This document shows positions 45,490 through 55,107 of a DNA stretch of 64,000 nt, in pieces. Below the pieces are notes generated by a model. It was not told the origin of the DNA. It ran no database searches and saw only the letters and a program-made list of their open reading frames with translations. The first letter of the stretch is position 1; each line of letters opens with the position of its first letter. A program made the translations under genes and the position numbers. Source of the stretch: an uncultured Thiodictyon sp. (lineage in GTDB: Bacteria > Pseudomonadota > Gammaproteobacteria > Chromatiales > Chromatiaceae); contig NZ_CAJAXH010000021.1 in the NCBI RefSeq assembly GCF_903946935.1, positions 30,205 to 94,204 on the forward strand, written 5' to 3'.

Positions 45490-47373
45490 CTAGTCGTCCT
45501 CAGCCACGCGCAGGACCTCTTCCACCGTGGTGCGTCCGCTCATGGCCTTGCGCAGCCCGTCCTCGTACATGGTGGCCATGCCTTCCTCCATGGCCAAGCG
45601 TTGGATCGCATTGGCAGTGGCGTGGCTCAGGACCAATTTGCGGATGGGGTCGGTCATCAGCAGGACCTCGGAGATGACCAAGCGGCCGCGGTAACCGGTG
45701 ACGCTGCATTGGTCGCAGCCGACGGGCCGATACAAGGTGAGCGGCCCCGCCGGCTGGAAGCGGGTGAAGCGGGCGGCGAGTTCGGGCAGCGCATCATAGG
45801 GCTCCCGGCAATGGGGGCAGAGGGCGCGTACCAGGCGCTGGCCCAGGATGCCGTTGATAGTAGAGGTCAGCAGATAGTCCTCCACCCCCATGTCCAGCAG
45901 GCGGGTCACGCCGCTGGCCGCATCGTTGGTGTGCAGGGTGGACAGCACCACATGGCCGGTGAGGGCGGATTGCACCGCGATGCGGGCGGTCTCCAGGTCG
46001 CGCATCTCACCCACCATGATGATGTCGGGGTCCTGGCGGACGATGGCCCGCAGCGCCCCGGCGAAGGTCATGCCGATGGCGGACTTGACCTGGATCTGGT
46101 TGATCCCCGGGAGTTGATACTCCACCGGGTCCTCGACCGTGATGATCTTGCGCTCCTGCGTGTTGAGCCGGGAGAGTGCCGTGTAAAGGGTGGTGCTCTT
46201 ACCGGAGCCGGTCGGGCCGGTGACCAGCAGGATGCCGTAGGGCTGCTCCAGGATCTGCAAGAGGCGTTCGCGGGGCGAGCCGTCGAAACCCAGCGCATTG
46301 AAGTCGAAGCGCACGCTCTCCTTGTCCAGCAGGCGCATGACTACGCTCTCCCCGAACATGGTGGGGACGGTGGAGACGCGCAGATCGAGCTCCCGGCCCT
46401 GGATGCGGACCGGGATGCGCCCGTCCTGGGGCAGGCGGCGCTCGGCGATATTGAGCTTGGCCATGATCTTGACGCGGGAGATCACCGCCGCGGTGGAGCG
46501 CACCGGGGGGGCATCGACCTCCTTGAGAATGCCGTCAATCCGATACCGGACCTTCAGCTCATCGGCAAAGGGTTCGATGTGGATGTCCGAGGCGCGCGCC
46601 TCCACCGCCTTCTGGATCATGTGGTTGACCATGCGGATCACCGGGGCCTCGCTGGCCAGGTCCTTCAGGTGCTCGATGTCCTCCTCGTCGAAGTCGCTGA
46701 AGTCGGGCTCGGCGTCCGGATCGGGCGCCGGCTGTTTCTCGTCATAGAGCCGCGCCAGGGCGAGTTCGATCTCGGAGGGCAGGCCAATGACGGCCTCTAC
46801 CGGCTTGCCCGCCGCCATGGCGACCGCGGCGAGGATGAAGGGGTCGGCGGCATCGGCCAGGGCGACGCGCAGGCGCGCGTCGTCTTCAGCGACGGGTAGC
46901 ACCCGGGCGTCCTTCAGGAAGCGCAGACTGAAGACGCCTTCGGCCACGGGTTCGGTGGGGAACTGTGACGGGTCCGCCAGGGGCAGGCCGAGCACCTCGC
47001 TCATGGCCTGGGCCAGGTCCCGTTCCGCGACCAGGCCGAGCCGCAGCAGCATGCGCAGCAAGGGCTCCCCGCCATCGTCGGCCAGGCGCCGGGCGCGCGC
47101 CAGGTCGCCGGGGGTGAGCTTGCCCCGTCCATACAGGGTCGCCACGATCCGGGCCTCGGGGGGGCGCTCGGCCGGGGGCTCGCTGGCCTCGGCGCTCGGC
47201 GCGGCGGCTTGATCCGGGCTCGGCTCAGCCCCCAGCGCTGTGGCCGCCAAGGGGTCGGCGTCCGCCACCGGGGCGCGGTCGTTCGCTACCCCAGTGGGCG
47301 CCAACAAGGCGTCGAGATCGTCGCGGGTGCCAGCGATGACCGGCAGCGGTTCCAGCAGGGTCTCGTCCTGCAT
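45490..47373 (-). CDS. gspE: type II secretion ATPase GspE
   Basis: 627 residues. Acidic Ala/Pro-rich N terminus, T2SSE N domain, then ATPase: Walker A G-P-T-G-S-G-K-S-T-T near 394, Asp box, Walker B I-I-M-V-G-E-M-R-D, and a zinc tetracysteine C-P-H-C...C-D-Q-C near 520-555, which marks GspE/PilB-type assembly ATPases. Powers pseudopilus or pilus extension with GspF, 91 bases downstream. Confidence 0.93.
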   Translation of the reverse strand: MQDETLLEPLPVIAGTRDDLDALLAPTGVANDRAPVADADPLAATALGAEPSPDQAAAPSAEASEPPAERPPEARIVATLYGRGKLTPGDLARARRLADDGGEPLLRMLLRLGLVAERDLAQAMSEVLGLPLADPSQFPTEPVAEGVFSLRFLKDARVLPVAEDDARLRVALADAADPFILAAVAMAAGKPVEAVIGLPSEIELALARLYDEKQPAPDPDAEPDFSDFDEEDIEHLKDLASEAPVIRMVNHMIQKAVEARASDIHIEPFADELKVRYRIDGILKEVDAPPVRSTAAVISRVKIMAKLNIAERRLPQDGRIPVRIQGRELDLRVSTVPTMFGESVVMRLLDKESVRFDFNALGFDGSPRERLLQILEQPYGILLVTGPTGSGKSTTLYTALSRLNTQERKIITVEDPVEYQLPGINQIQVKSAIGMTFAGALRAIVRQDPDIIMVGEMRDLETARIAVQSALTGHVVLSTLHTNDAASGVTRLLDMGVEDYLLTSTINGILGQRLVRALCPHCREPYDALPELAARFTRFQPAGPLTLYRPVGCDQCSVTGYRGRLVISEVLLMTDPIRKLVLSHATANAIQRLAMEEGMATMYEDGLRKAMSGRTTVEEVLRVAEDD

Positions 47374-47376
47374 CCC

Positions 47377-49293
47377 TCAGCGCTCCGGCGACTGGGGCGC
47401 GTCGGCGCGCGCCGGTTCCGGGTTCGCCTGCGCCCCGTCACGCCAATCCGGGATCAAGCGCCGCAGCAGTGCGCGAAGTTCCCCGGGCGATTGGTCCTCG
47501 CAGGCCCGCCGTAGTTCGGCCACCCAGTCACCGCCGTCCCCGACCGGGTCGGCGAAGGCGGCGTGGACCCCCTGGGCGACCCGGATCTTGGGGTGGCTGG
47601 TGGGGATCAGGTCCTCGGCGGCATAGAACAGTTCTTCATAGAGCTTCTCCCCGGGGCGCAGGCCGACATATTGGATCTGAATCTCCCGTCCGGGCTCCCG
47701 GCCGGAGAGCCGGATCATTTGCTCCGCCAGGTAGCAGACCTTTACCGGCTCGCCCATGTCGAGCACGAAGACCTCACCGCCGTCGCCAATCACCGCCGCC
47801 TGCATGATCAATTGGCAGGCCTCGGGGATGGTCATGAAGAAGCGTTCTATCTCCGGATGGGTCACGGTGACCGGGCCGCCGCGCTCAATCTGGCGTTTGA
47901 ACAGGGGGACAACACTGCCCGCGGAGCCCAGCACGTTGCCGAAGCGCACGGTAATGAAACGGGTGCCTGAACCGGCCGCGCGGCGCTCGCCATTCATGGC
48001 GTAACAGATGGCCTCGGCCGCGCGCTTGGTAGCACCCATGACGTTGGCCGGATTCACTGCCTTATCGGTGGAGATCAGCACGAAGCGCTCGCAACCCCAG
48101 GTGCAGGCCGCCTGCGCGACCACTGAGGTGCCGATGATATTGTTGCGCACCGCCGCCCGCAATTGGTCCTCGAGCATGGGGACATGCTTGTAGGCCGCAG
48201 CATGGAACACGACCTGCGGTCGCTCGGCCGTGAACAATGCGGCGATTGCCGCGTCATCGCCCACGTCGAGCAGATATCGGGAGAAACTGAGGGCGGGGTA
48301 ATTCTCCCGCAGTTCGAGCTCGATCCGGTACAGGTTGTACTCACCGTTATCAACCAAAATAAGATGCTTAGGGTTGGCGGCGGCGATCTGTCGCACCAGT
48401 TCCGAGCCGATCGAACCACCGGCCCCGGTGACCAGGACCTGCCGGCCGGCGAGACCGGAGCGCAGTCCCTCCCAATCCAGGGTGATCGGGTCGCGTCCGA
48501 GCAGGTCCTCAATCGAAACCGGCCGCAGTTGACTGATGCTGACCTGGCCGGTCATCAGATTGCCGAGTTGGGGCATGGTCCGGAAGGGCTTGCCGGCCTT
48601 CTCACACAGGCCCACCAGGCGCTGCATCTCGCGCGCCCCGGTGGGCGGGACCGCGAGCAGGACCAAATCGATCCCCCGCTCGGCGACCAGCCGCGGCAGG
48701 TCGGCGGTCGCCCCCAGGATCGGTACGCCATGGACCTCGCTGCCCTGGCGCCGCAGCTTGTCGTCGACAAAGCCGGCCGGGAAATAGGCCTGCTGGGGAT
48801 CGCGCAGCATGTCGCGGGCGAGCATCTCCCCGGCGCGATCGGCCCCCACGATGAGTACCCGCTGCCCGGAGCGCAGGTTAAGACGGTGGTCCTTGAGCCA
48901 GCGATAGAAGAGCCGGGGCCCGGCGAGCAGGACGAGTTGCAACCCGAAGAACAACACCGGCACCGAGCGTGGGATCAGCGGGGAGCGATTGAACACGAAC
49001 AGAGTCACCACTACCAGGGAGGTGCCGGCCAAGGCCGCGTTGGTGATTCGTACCAGGTCGGGGAGCGAGGCAAAACGCCACACCCCGCGGTAGAGGCCGA
49101 GCAGCCAGTAGACGCACCCCTGGACCAGGATCACCCACGGCAGGGTGGCCAGCGCACCCTGGAGAAACTCGGGCGGGATGGCCCCCAGGTTGAAGCGCAA
49201 CCAATAGGCGGCGAACCAGGCGACCGGCACCATCAGTAGGTCGTGTGCGAGGGCGGCGGTGCGTGAGCGCAGACGATCGAACAGCTGACTCAT
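47377..49293 (-). CDS. CapD/WbpM-type nucleoside-diphosphate-sugar epimerase/dehydratase
   Basis: 638 residues from ATG 49293. Four N-terminal membrane helices (about 15-110), a CoA-binding-like Rossmann domain, then an SDR domain with V-T-G-A-G-G-S-I-G-S-E-L near 287 and S-T-D-K-A-V-N-P. The WbpM/PglF family makes 4-keto-6-deoxy UDP-sugars for O-antigen, capsule or glycoprotein glycans. Ends four bases before gspE and overlaps the WbpL-like gene by one base. Confidence 0.92.
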   Translation of the reverse strand: MSQLFDRLRSRTAALAHDLLMVPVAWFAAYWLRFNLGAIPPEFLQGALATLPWVILVQGCVYWLLGLYRGVWRFASLPDLVRITNAALAGTSLVVVTLFVFNRSPLIPRSVPVLFFGLQLVLLAGPRLFYRWLKDHRLNLRSGQRVLIVGADRAGEMLARDMLRDPQQAYFPAGFVDDKLRRQGSEVHGVPILGATADLPRLVAERGIDLVLLAVPPTGAREMQRLVGLCEKAGKPFRTMPQLGNLMTGQVSISQLRPVSIEDLLGRDPITLDWEGLRSGLAGRQVLVTGAGGSIGSELVRQIAAANPKHLILVDNGEYNLYRIELELRENYPALSFSRYLLDVGDDAAIAALFTAERPQVVFHAAAYKHVPMLEDQLRAAVRNNIIGTSVVAQAACTWGCERFVLISTDKAVNPANVMGATKRAAEAICYAMNGERRAAGSGTRFITVRFGNVLGSAGSVVPLFKRQIERGGPVTVTHPEIERFFMTIPEACQLIMQAAVIGDGGEVFVLDMGEPVKVCYLAEQMIRLSGREPGREIQIQYVGLRPGEKLYEELFYAAEDLIPTSHPKIRVAQGVHAAFADPVGDGGDWVAELRRACEDQSPGELRALLRRLIPDWRDGAQANPEPARADAPQSPER

Positions 49294-50357
49294 CACGACG
49301 CGGTGGACCCCTGACGTTCGGCCAGGCCCACGCCGACATGGACCAGGCCGTAGACGATGGCCCAGGCCAGCAGGAGTAGCCATTGTTCCCATGCGGCAAG
49401 CCCAGGTGCAGCCACGGCACAGGCGGCGGCGGCGGCCATTAGGGCATAGGCCCGCAGCACGGTCTTGCGGTGGCCCCAGCCGGCGAGCACCAGGCGTTGG
49501 TAGTGGTGGCTGCGATGGGCCTCCCAGATACGCTCGCCACGTCCGATCCGGCGCGCCAGGGTCCAAGTCGCATCGACGATGAAGGGCGAGAAGGCGAGGG
49601 CGGCGACCCAGAGTGGAAACAGGCGCCGGTTCGCCCCCCACAACGAAAACCCTGCGGCCAGCAGGCCGATGGTGGATGAGCCCAGATCCCCCAGGAAGAT
49701 CCGCGCCGGGGGGAAGTTACTGACCAGAAAGCCGGCCGCGGCCGCGGCGATGCAGGCGGCCGCCAGTGCAAAGACCGGATCGCCCCCGTGCCAGCCCAGG
49801 AGCGCCAGGGCAGCGAAACCGCAGACGGCCATCCCGCCGGCAAATCCGTCCATCCCGTCCATAAAATTGTATAGATTGATCATCCAAACCACATAGAGGA
49901 CCGACAGCGTGGCACCCAGCGCGAAGGGTAGGGGCCAGTGCATGCCCGGCAGGCCCAAGGTGTCCCAGGCGAGTCCGCCGGCCAGCAGGATCAGGGCCGC
50001 GCTCAGGTGTACCGCGAGCCGCAGCCGGCGTGACACATGGCCGAAGTCATCGAACAACGACACCAGTGCGACCGGGAGTGCGGCGGCGGCGACCCACCAG
50101 AGCGGGGCCGCGTCCGGCGCCCAGTTCCCGCCATCACTGAGCCAATACCCGGCCAGCGCGACCGCCAGGGCGCCGCACACCGCCAAGCCGCCGCTGCGCG
50201 GGACCGCAACCCGATGCAGGGAGCGCGCGTTGGGGTGGTCGAGCAGGGCGGTGGTCCCGGTGCGGCGGCGCGCCAGCCAGCGCGCCAGTAGTGCGCTCAG
50301 GAGGAAAACGCCCGGGAGGGCGGCCAGTCCTTGGAGGCTTGGAATCTGGGGTGCCAT
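49293..50357 (-). CDS. MraY/WecA-family sugar-phosphate transferase, WbpL-like
   Basis: 354 residues from ATG 50357, about ten membrane helices. The catalytic blocks S-L-F-D-D-F-G-H (Asp pair), N-L-Y-N-F-M-D-G-M-D-G and N-F-P-P-A-R-I-F-L-G-D and the cytosolic H-R-S-H-H-Y-Q motif match WbpL/WecA enzymes that load the first sugar onto undecaprenyl phosphate. Pairs with the CapD-like enzyme as the start of a surface-glycan pathway. Confidence 0.93.
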   Translation of the reverse strand: MAPQIPSLQGLAALPGVFLLSALLARWLARRRTGTTALLDHPNARSLHRVAVPRSGGLAVCGALAVALAGYWLSDGGNWAPDAAPLWWVAAAALPVALVSLFDDFGHVSRRLRLAVHLSAALILLAGGLAWDTLGLPGMHWPLPFALGATLSVLYVVWMINLYNFMDGMDGFAGGMAVCGFAALALLGWHGGDPVFALAAACIAAAAAGFLVSNFPPARIFLGDLGSSTIGLLAAGFSLWGANRRLFPLWVAALAFSPFIVDATWTLARRIGRGERIWEAHRSHHYQRLVLAGWGHRKTVLRAYALMAAAAACAVAAPGLAAWEQWLLLLAWAIVYGLVHVGVGLAERQGSTAS

Positions 50358-50377
50358 GGCGGGATAGGCGCGTGGCC

Positions 50378-50932
50378 TCAGCGGCCGCGCACGAGCCCCG
50401 ACTCCACGTCCTGGCGGCACGCCTCGCCCATCGACAGCGCGATCAGACACAGGGCGAAGTCCATGGCGGTGCCGGGGCCGCGGGAGGTCACGATCCGTCC
50501 GTCGACCACCACCGGCTCGTCGACCAGGGTCAGCCCGGGGTAGTCAGCGGCGGACACGGAGCCGGGATAGGCCGTGGCGCGGCGGCCATCGAGCAGACCC
50601 GCGGCGGCCAGGACCTTGGGGGCCGCGCAGATGGCCGCGATGAGGTGTCCGGCCGCCGCGTGGCGCCGCAGCAGTGTCGAGACGCGCCGATCCTCCTCCA
50701 AATGGCGGGCGCCCGGTAGACCGCCGGGCAACACCACCAAGTCGAAGGTCTGTTCCAGCTCGGCCTCCAGGGTGCTGTCGGGCACCAGCACGGTGCCGCG
50801 GCTGGCGGTGACCGGACCGGCGTGCAGACCCGCACTCACCACCTTGATGGCCGCGCGTCGCAACAGGTCGATGACCGTGACCGCCTCCAGTTCTTCACAT
50901 CCTTGGGCGAGCAAAATCAGAGCGCTAGGCAT
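50378..50932 (-). CDS. DJ-1/PfpI-family protein (YajL-like)
   Basis: 184 residues. DJ-1 fold with the nucleophile Cys in I-A-A-I-C-A-A-P near residue 100, Glu in Q-G-C-E-E-L-E-A near 15, and T-S-R-G-P-G-T-A-M-D-F-A-L. Proposed roles in the family include glyoxalase, deglycase or chaperone activity. Close to YajL in length. GGAG lies before the start. Confidence 0.9.
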   Translation of the reverse strand: MPSALILLAQGCEELEAVTVIDLLRRAAIKVVSAGLHAGPVTASRGTVLVPDSTLEAELEQTFDLVVLPGGLPGARHLEEDRRVSTLLRRHAAAGHLIAAICAAPKVLAAAGLLDGRRATAYPGSVSAADYPGLTLVDEPVVVDGRIVTSRGPGTAMDFALCLIALSMGEACRQDVESGLVRGR

Positions 50933-50968
50933 GGTAAGTCTCCTGTGATGATGACCGGCCCCCCGCCC

Positions 50969-50998
50969 GGGGTGGCGCGGGCGCCATGGCCGTTAGCC
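50969..50998 (+). repeat. GGCCGTTA dispersed repeat, partial copy 3
   Basis: GGGGTGGCGCGGGCGCCATG followed by GCCGTTAGCC matches the right half of the repeat at 21595-21735; the left half is not evident. It lies between ctpA and the DJ-1 gene. Confidence 0.5.
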
Positions 50999-52324
50999 AC
51001 CCTGACGATGGCTCAGGATGGTTAATCCCTTGAGCACATTGAGTGCCTCGGCGAGTTGGAAGTCTTCGGCCGTCAGGGTCTTTTTCGGCTCGCCGGTCAG
51101 GCCGTCACCGGCCGGCTTGGGGGAGTCGAGATGGCGGACCAGGTCCGCCTCTTTCACCGGGTCCGCCTCCTGCTCTTTGGCCGGGGTGAAGTCACCGCGC
51201 TCCAGCACGATGTCCGGGATGATGCCCTGGGCCTGGATGGAGCGCCCGGAGGGTGTGAAATAGCGCGCGGTGGTGAGCTTCAGTGCGGTCGTGTCGTCGA
51301 TCGGTACGATGGTTTGTACCGACCCCTTACCAAAGGTCTGGGTGCCCATGATCAGTGCCCGCTTTTGGTCTTGCAGCGCCCCCGCCACGATCTCCGAGGC
51401 CGAGGCGCTACCGCCGTTGACCAAGACTACCAGCGGGGCGCCATTGAGCACGTCGTCCGGGCCGGCCTTGAACTGGAGTTTGGCCTCCGCCTGTCGCCCC
51501 TGGGTGTAGACGATCAGTCCATCGGTGATGAAGGCGTCGCTCACGCCCACGGCCGCATTCAGCACACCGCCGGGATTGTTCCGCAAGTCCAGGACCAAGC
51601 CTTTGAGGTCGCCCTTATTTTCCTTCTTGAGTGTCGTGATCGCGGTGAGCATATCCTCGGTGGTACGGGCCTGGAAATGGGTGAGGCGCACATAGCCCAA
51701 GCCGGGCTCCAGGGTGCGGCTCTTGACGCTCGCGACATGGATGATGTCGCGTTCCACCTTGACCTCCAAGGGGCGCCCCGCGGTGCCGCGCATGATGGTG
51801 AGGTTGATCGTGGTGCCGGGCTTGCCGCGCATCAGGTTGACTGCCTCGTTTAATCCTAACCCCTTCACCGGCTTGTCATCGATGCGCACGATCAGGTCGC
51901 CGGCCTGGAGCCCGGCGCGCTGCGCCGGGGTGTCGTCGATCGGCGAGATGACCTTCACGAACCCGTCCTCCATGCCGACCTCGAGGCCGAGACCGCCGAA
52001 CTCCCCGGTGGTACCCACCTGGATCTCCTGGTACTCGGTCTTGTCGAGGTAGGCGGAGTGGGGGTCGAGCGCGGCGAGCATGCCGCGGATGGCGCCTTCC
52101 AACAGGGTCTTGTCCGCGACCCCCTCGACATAGTCGTCCTTGATGCGCCCATAGACCTCGGCGAAGGTACGTAGCTCCTCCAGGGGTAAGGCCGCGGCCG
52201 GGCTGGCGTCGGCGGCCGGGGTGGGTGGCGGCGCCGGCTCGGCCAGGGCCGTGCCGACGAGGGTCGCGGCCACGCCGACCCGACCGATCCAGATCAAAAG
52301 CCTGTGGGAAATGGGTTTAGGCAT
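50993..52324 (-). CDS. ctpA: carboxy-terminal processing protease CtpA (S41 family)
   Basis: 443 residues from ATG 52324. Signal peptide (cleavage near A-L-A-E), then N-terminal helices, PDZ domain (G-L-G-L-E-V, about 105-180), and the S41 peptidase with catalytic Ser in N-G-G-S-A-S-A-S-E-I near residue 315 and Lys in T-F-G-K-G-S-V-Q. Cleaves periplasmic C termini, often of murein hydrolases. Downstream of envC, the usual order in gammaproteobacteria. Confidence 0.94.
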   Translation of the reverse strand: MPKPISHRLLIWIGRVGVAATLVGTALAEPAPPPTPAADASPAAALPLEELRTFAEVYGRIKDDYVEGVADKTLLEGAIRGMLAALDPHSAYLDKTEYQEIQVGTTGEFGGLGLEVGMEDGFVKVISPIDDTPAQRAGLQAGDLIVRIDDKPVKGLGLNEAVNLMRGKPGTTINLTIMRGTAGRPLEVKVERDIIHVASVKSRTLEPGLGYVRLTHFQARTTEDMLTAITTLKKENKGDLKGLVLDLRNNPGGVLNAAVGVSDAFITDGLIVYTQGRQAEAKLQFKAGPDDVLNGAPLVVLVNGGSASASEIVAGALQDQKRALIMGTQTFGKGSVQTIVPIDDTTALKLTTARYFTPSGRSIQAQGIIPDIVLERGDFTPAKEQEADPVKEADLVRHLDSPKPAGDGLTGEPKKTLTAEDFQLAEALNVLKGLTILSHRQGG

Positions 52325-52604
52325 AGTCTTGCGGGTTTGGCTACCGATTAAATGGGGGGCGCGGGGGCCGGGATGGCCGATCATTTTAACCGTCGCAGGG
52401 CGTCGGCGATGGATGAGTTCGAGCCGTGTGCCGCGCGGTCTGACTCGCAGGGATGGCGCGCATCGGCGCTGCCCTCGCCGTCGCCGTCGCCGTTCAAGGT
52501 GGCGTAAGGATCGCACATTTCAACACCGATCAACAGTTTGACCGATCGGCAGCGGTGTCTGCCAGGGCCGCAGGGGGATGGAAGGTCCGGGTTAGCCCGA
52601 ATCT

Positions 52605-52748
52605 CTCAGGCCACGGCGCCAAGCTCGCCAAGATAATGATTTTGCTTGTCGTATCAGGCGCGTCGCCGATCTCGTCGCTGCTGAGGGTCAAGTGACGGCT
52701 TTCCACTCGTCCATTGTTTTCTTGGCGAGCTTGGCGCCTTGGCGTGAG
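52605..52748 (+). repeat. 131-bp palindromic element, copy G (diverged, 144 bp)
   Basis: The left arm CTCAGGCCACGGCGCCAAG is degenerate, the right arm CTTGGCGCCTTGGCGTGAG intact. The middle is rearranged and ~13 bp longer than in other copies. It lies between ctpA and envC in a 442-bp gap that otherwise shows no gene. Confidence 0.75.
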
Positions 52749-52766
52749 ACTCGTGAGAAATCTGGG

Positions 52767-53969
52767 CTACCCGCACCACAGGGCCGGGTCGATGGGCTCC
52801 CCGTTGTGCCGAATGGCAAAGTAGAGCACGGGTTCGTCCCGGCCGCCACTGTTGCCGCTCAAGGCGATGACCTCATTGGCCGAGACCCATTCCCCCACCT
52901 CCTTCAAAAGCGCCTCGTTGTGGCCGTAGAAGCTCAGGTAGCCGTCGCCGTGGTCGATCACCAGCAACATCCCGAAGCCCAGCAGCCAGTCCGCGTAGAC
53001 CACCCGTCCGTGATAAACCGCGCGGACCTCCTCCCCCTCGTGGGCGGCCAGCAGGACCCCGTCCCAGGCGAGGTCGGAGTCGACCTTTTTGGCGCCGAAA
53101 TCGACCTGCCGCCGGCCCTCCAGGAGCGGCCAGGCCAGCCGGCCCTGGCGTCGTGAAAACGGATCGTGCTCAATCTCTAGTTCGGCGTGGATCTGCGCGC
53201 GCTGCCGCAACTGGGTCACCAAGAGCTTGAGACTCTCCGCCTCGCGGTTGAGTCCCGCCAACGTCTGTTCGCGGCTGGCGATGGTCTGCTCCAGGCCCTT
53301 GAGTACCTGCGCGCGCTCTTGCTTGGCGGCCTCCAGTCGCGCACGGGCGTTCGCCTGTTCTATGGCCAGTTCCTGCAGGCGCTGGGCCTCCAGCTCGGCC
53401 TCTTGGACCAATCGGGTCAACCGCCTGGCGCTGGCCTCTACCGCCTGCAGGCCGCGCACACGCCCCCGGTTGAAATAGGCAAAGTAGGACATGACCCGAC
53501 TCGCCCGTACCGGGTCCTGCTGGTTGAGCAACAGGCGCAAACCATCCGCCCGGCCCATGGCGTAGGCGGTGCGCAGCAGTTCGGACAGATGCTTGAGCTC
53601 CTCGGCCAGGGCGGCCTGCACTTGGCCCTCACGCCCATGAAGTTCCTCGGTCACCCGCGTTTGCTCGCGCACCCGGTCGTCGAGCTCGCGACCGGCGATG
53701 GCCAGTGCCGCCACGTCGCGCTCGCGCCCTTCAAGTTCCACGAGCAGGGCCGCTCGCTCGGCATTTTGATCGGTCAGCGCCGCCCCGACGGTCTCGACCT
53801 GCTGCTGAAGGTCCACCAGCGCGCGCTCCCGCGCATCGATCGGGTCGTCTCCGGCCCCGGCGGCAAAGGTGAGCACGAGGGCGAGTGCCCCCGCCAAACA
53901 GCGTGCGCAGGGCAGGGCGCGCCGCGCGGGCGCGGGCTGGGGTCTGGATGGACGGGCGCCACAGGTCAT
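52767..53969 (-). CDS. envC: murein hydrolase activator EnvC (degenerate LytM/M23)
   Basis: 400 residues from ATG 53969. Signal peptide, long coiled coil (about 40-260), and C-terminal LytM domain with R-Q-V-D-F-G-A-K, V-Y-H-G-R-V-V-Y-A-D-W-L and Y-G-H-N-E-A-L. The zinc ligands of active M23 enzymes (H-x-x-x-D and H-x-H) are incomplete, as in EnvC, which activates amidases at the septum without cleaving murein. Tandem with ctpA. Confidence 0.92.
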   Translation of the reverse strand: MTCGARPSRPQPAPARRALPCARCLAGALALVLTFAAGAGDDPIDARERALVDLQQQVETVGAALTDQNAERAALLVELEGRERDVAALAIAGRELDDRVREQTRVTEELHGREGQVQAALAEELKHLSELLRTAYAMGRADGLRLLLNQQDPVRASRVMSYFAYFNRGRVRGLQAVEASARRLTRLVQEAELEAQRLQELAIEQANARARLEAAKQERAQVLKGLEQTIASREQTLAGLNREAESLKLLVTQLRQRAQIHAELEIEHDPFSRRQGRLAWPLLEGRRQVDFGAKKVDSDLAWDGVLLAAHEGEEVRAVYHGRVVYADWLLGFGMLLVIDHGDGYLSFYGHNEALLKEVGEWVSANEVIALSGNSGGRDEPVLYFAIRHNGEPIDPALWCG

Positions 53970-54113
53970 GGATACGGTTGATCGCAGCGTTAAGACCAAT
54001 CGGGAGTATAATCGCTGGTCGCCCTGCCACTTCGCAGGACCGGAAAAAAAGCTTATTATTGCATTGTGAAAAATTTATTCCACCCACGTGCGAGTGCCGT
54101 CACTCTGCATCGG

Positions 54114-54458
54114 ATGTCCCAACCGGTGCTGAACGACCCCGCGTCCGGACCTGGCGAGATGAGCCTGTTCGTGGACGATGAGGACATCGATCGCGCGTCG
54201 CGTTCGCTCAAGGCGATGTCCCATCCGCTGCGGCTGAAGATTCTGTGTACCCTCGGCGACGAGGAGGTCAGCGTCCAGGACATCGTCGATCACGTCGGCA
54301 CCTCGCAGAGCAACATCTCCCAGCACTTGGCGATCCTGCGCGACAAGGGCATTCTGGCCTCGCGTAAGGACGCCAACCGGGTTTATTACCGGGTGAGCGA
54401 CGCGCGGACACTGCGCCTCATCGGCATGATGCGTGAGGTGTTCTGCCAGCACGTCTAG
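54114..54458 (+). CDS. ArsR-family transcriptional regulator
   Basis: 114 residues from ATG 54114 (GTG 54066 is an upstream alternative). Winged helix with L-K-A-M-S-H-P-L-R-L-K-I-L, V-Q-D-I-V-D-H-V, S-Q-S-N-I-S-Q-H-L and R-V-Y-Y-R-V. A Cys in helix 3 (L-C-T-L-G-D) and a C-terminal Cys (F-C-Q-H-V) are the only candidates for metal or thiol sensing. It precedes a rhodanese gene, suggesting a sulfur-related target. Confidence 0.87.
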   Translation: MSQPVLNDPASGPGEMSLFVDDEDIDRASRSLKAMSHPLRLKILCTLGDEEVSVQDIVDHVGTSQSNISQHLAILRDKGILASRKDANRVYYRVSDARTLRLIGMMREVFCQHV

Positions 54459-54631
54459 GCAACCATCCGGCGCGGCCCAGGGTGACGTCGGCGCTCGCGC
54501 TCCTTATACTCCGTCCGCCGCGCCGCTGCCGGCCAAAAAAACGGTCGCGCAGCGCCGCCTGGCCGCCGCCCTTCCCGGTGTGGCACAGGCAGGCGAGGCG
54601 CGTAACAACCACTTATAGAGAATCCAGCCCG

Positions 54632-55060
54632 ATGCAGGTAAGTCAACTGATCGCGTTCGTCGGCCACAATTGGTACCTTTTCGTCGCGCTCGCGGTAATC
54701 CTTGGTTTGCTGATCCACAACCTGACGGTCGGGGAGCGCGGCAACGTCGATCCCCTGGCCGCCACCGCGATGATCAACCATCAAGAGGCGACGGTGATCG
54801 ATGTCCGCTCGGCGGCCGACTTTGCCGCGGGGCATATCGTCAACGCGGTGAACATACCGATGAACGGCCTTAAGAATCAATTGGCGGTCATCGGGAAGTA
54901 CAAGGGCAAACCGATCATCGTCAACTGCAAATCGGGCGGCCAGTCCGCGGCCGCCTGCCAGCACCTGCGCAAGCAGGGCTTCGAGGACGTCTACAACCTC
55001 AAGGGTGGGGTACTTGCCTGGCAGGCGGCGAACCTTCCGCTGTCGCGCAAGAAGCGTTGA
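54632..55060 (+). CDS. membrane-anchored rhodanese-like protein
   Basis: 142 residues: N-terminal membrane helix (about 12-30), then a rhodanese domain with V-I-D-V-R-S-A-A-D-F-A-A-G-H-I and active Cys in V-N-C-K-S-G-G-Q-S-A near 103. Sulfurtransferase on the cytosolic side of the inner membrane is expected (YibN family). First gene of a run to secB and gpsA. Confidence 0.9.
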   Translation: MQVSQLIAFVGHNWYLFVALAVILGLLIHNLTVGERGNVDPLAATAMINHQEATVIDVRSAADFAAGHIVNAVNIPMNGLKNQLAVIGKYKGKPIIVNCKSGGQSAAACQHLRKQGFEDVYNLKGGVLAWQAANLPLSRKKR

Positions 55061-55107
55061 GCCCAGCCCCCGCCGATCCCTACACACTGCAAAGACCAGG
55101 ACCCCCC

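Noticed and set aside
49294..49641. Upstream extension of the CapD-like gene
   Set aside because: The extra codons overlap the WbpL-like gene and look like an Arg/Gly/Pro-rich shadow; ATG 49293 overlaps the upstream stop.
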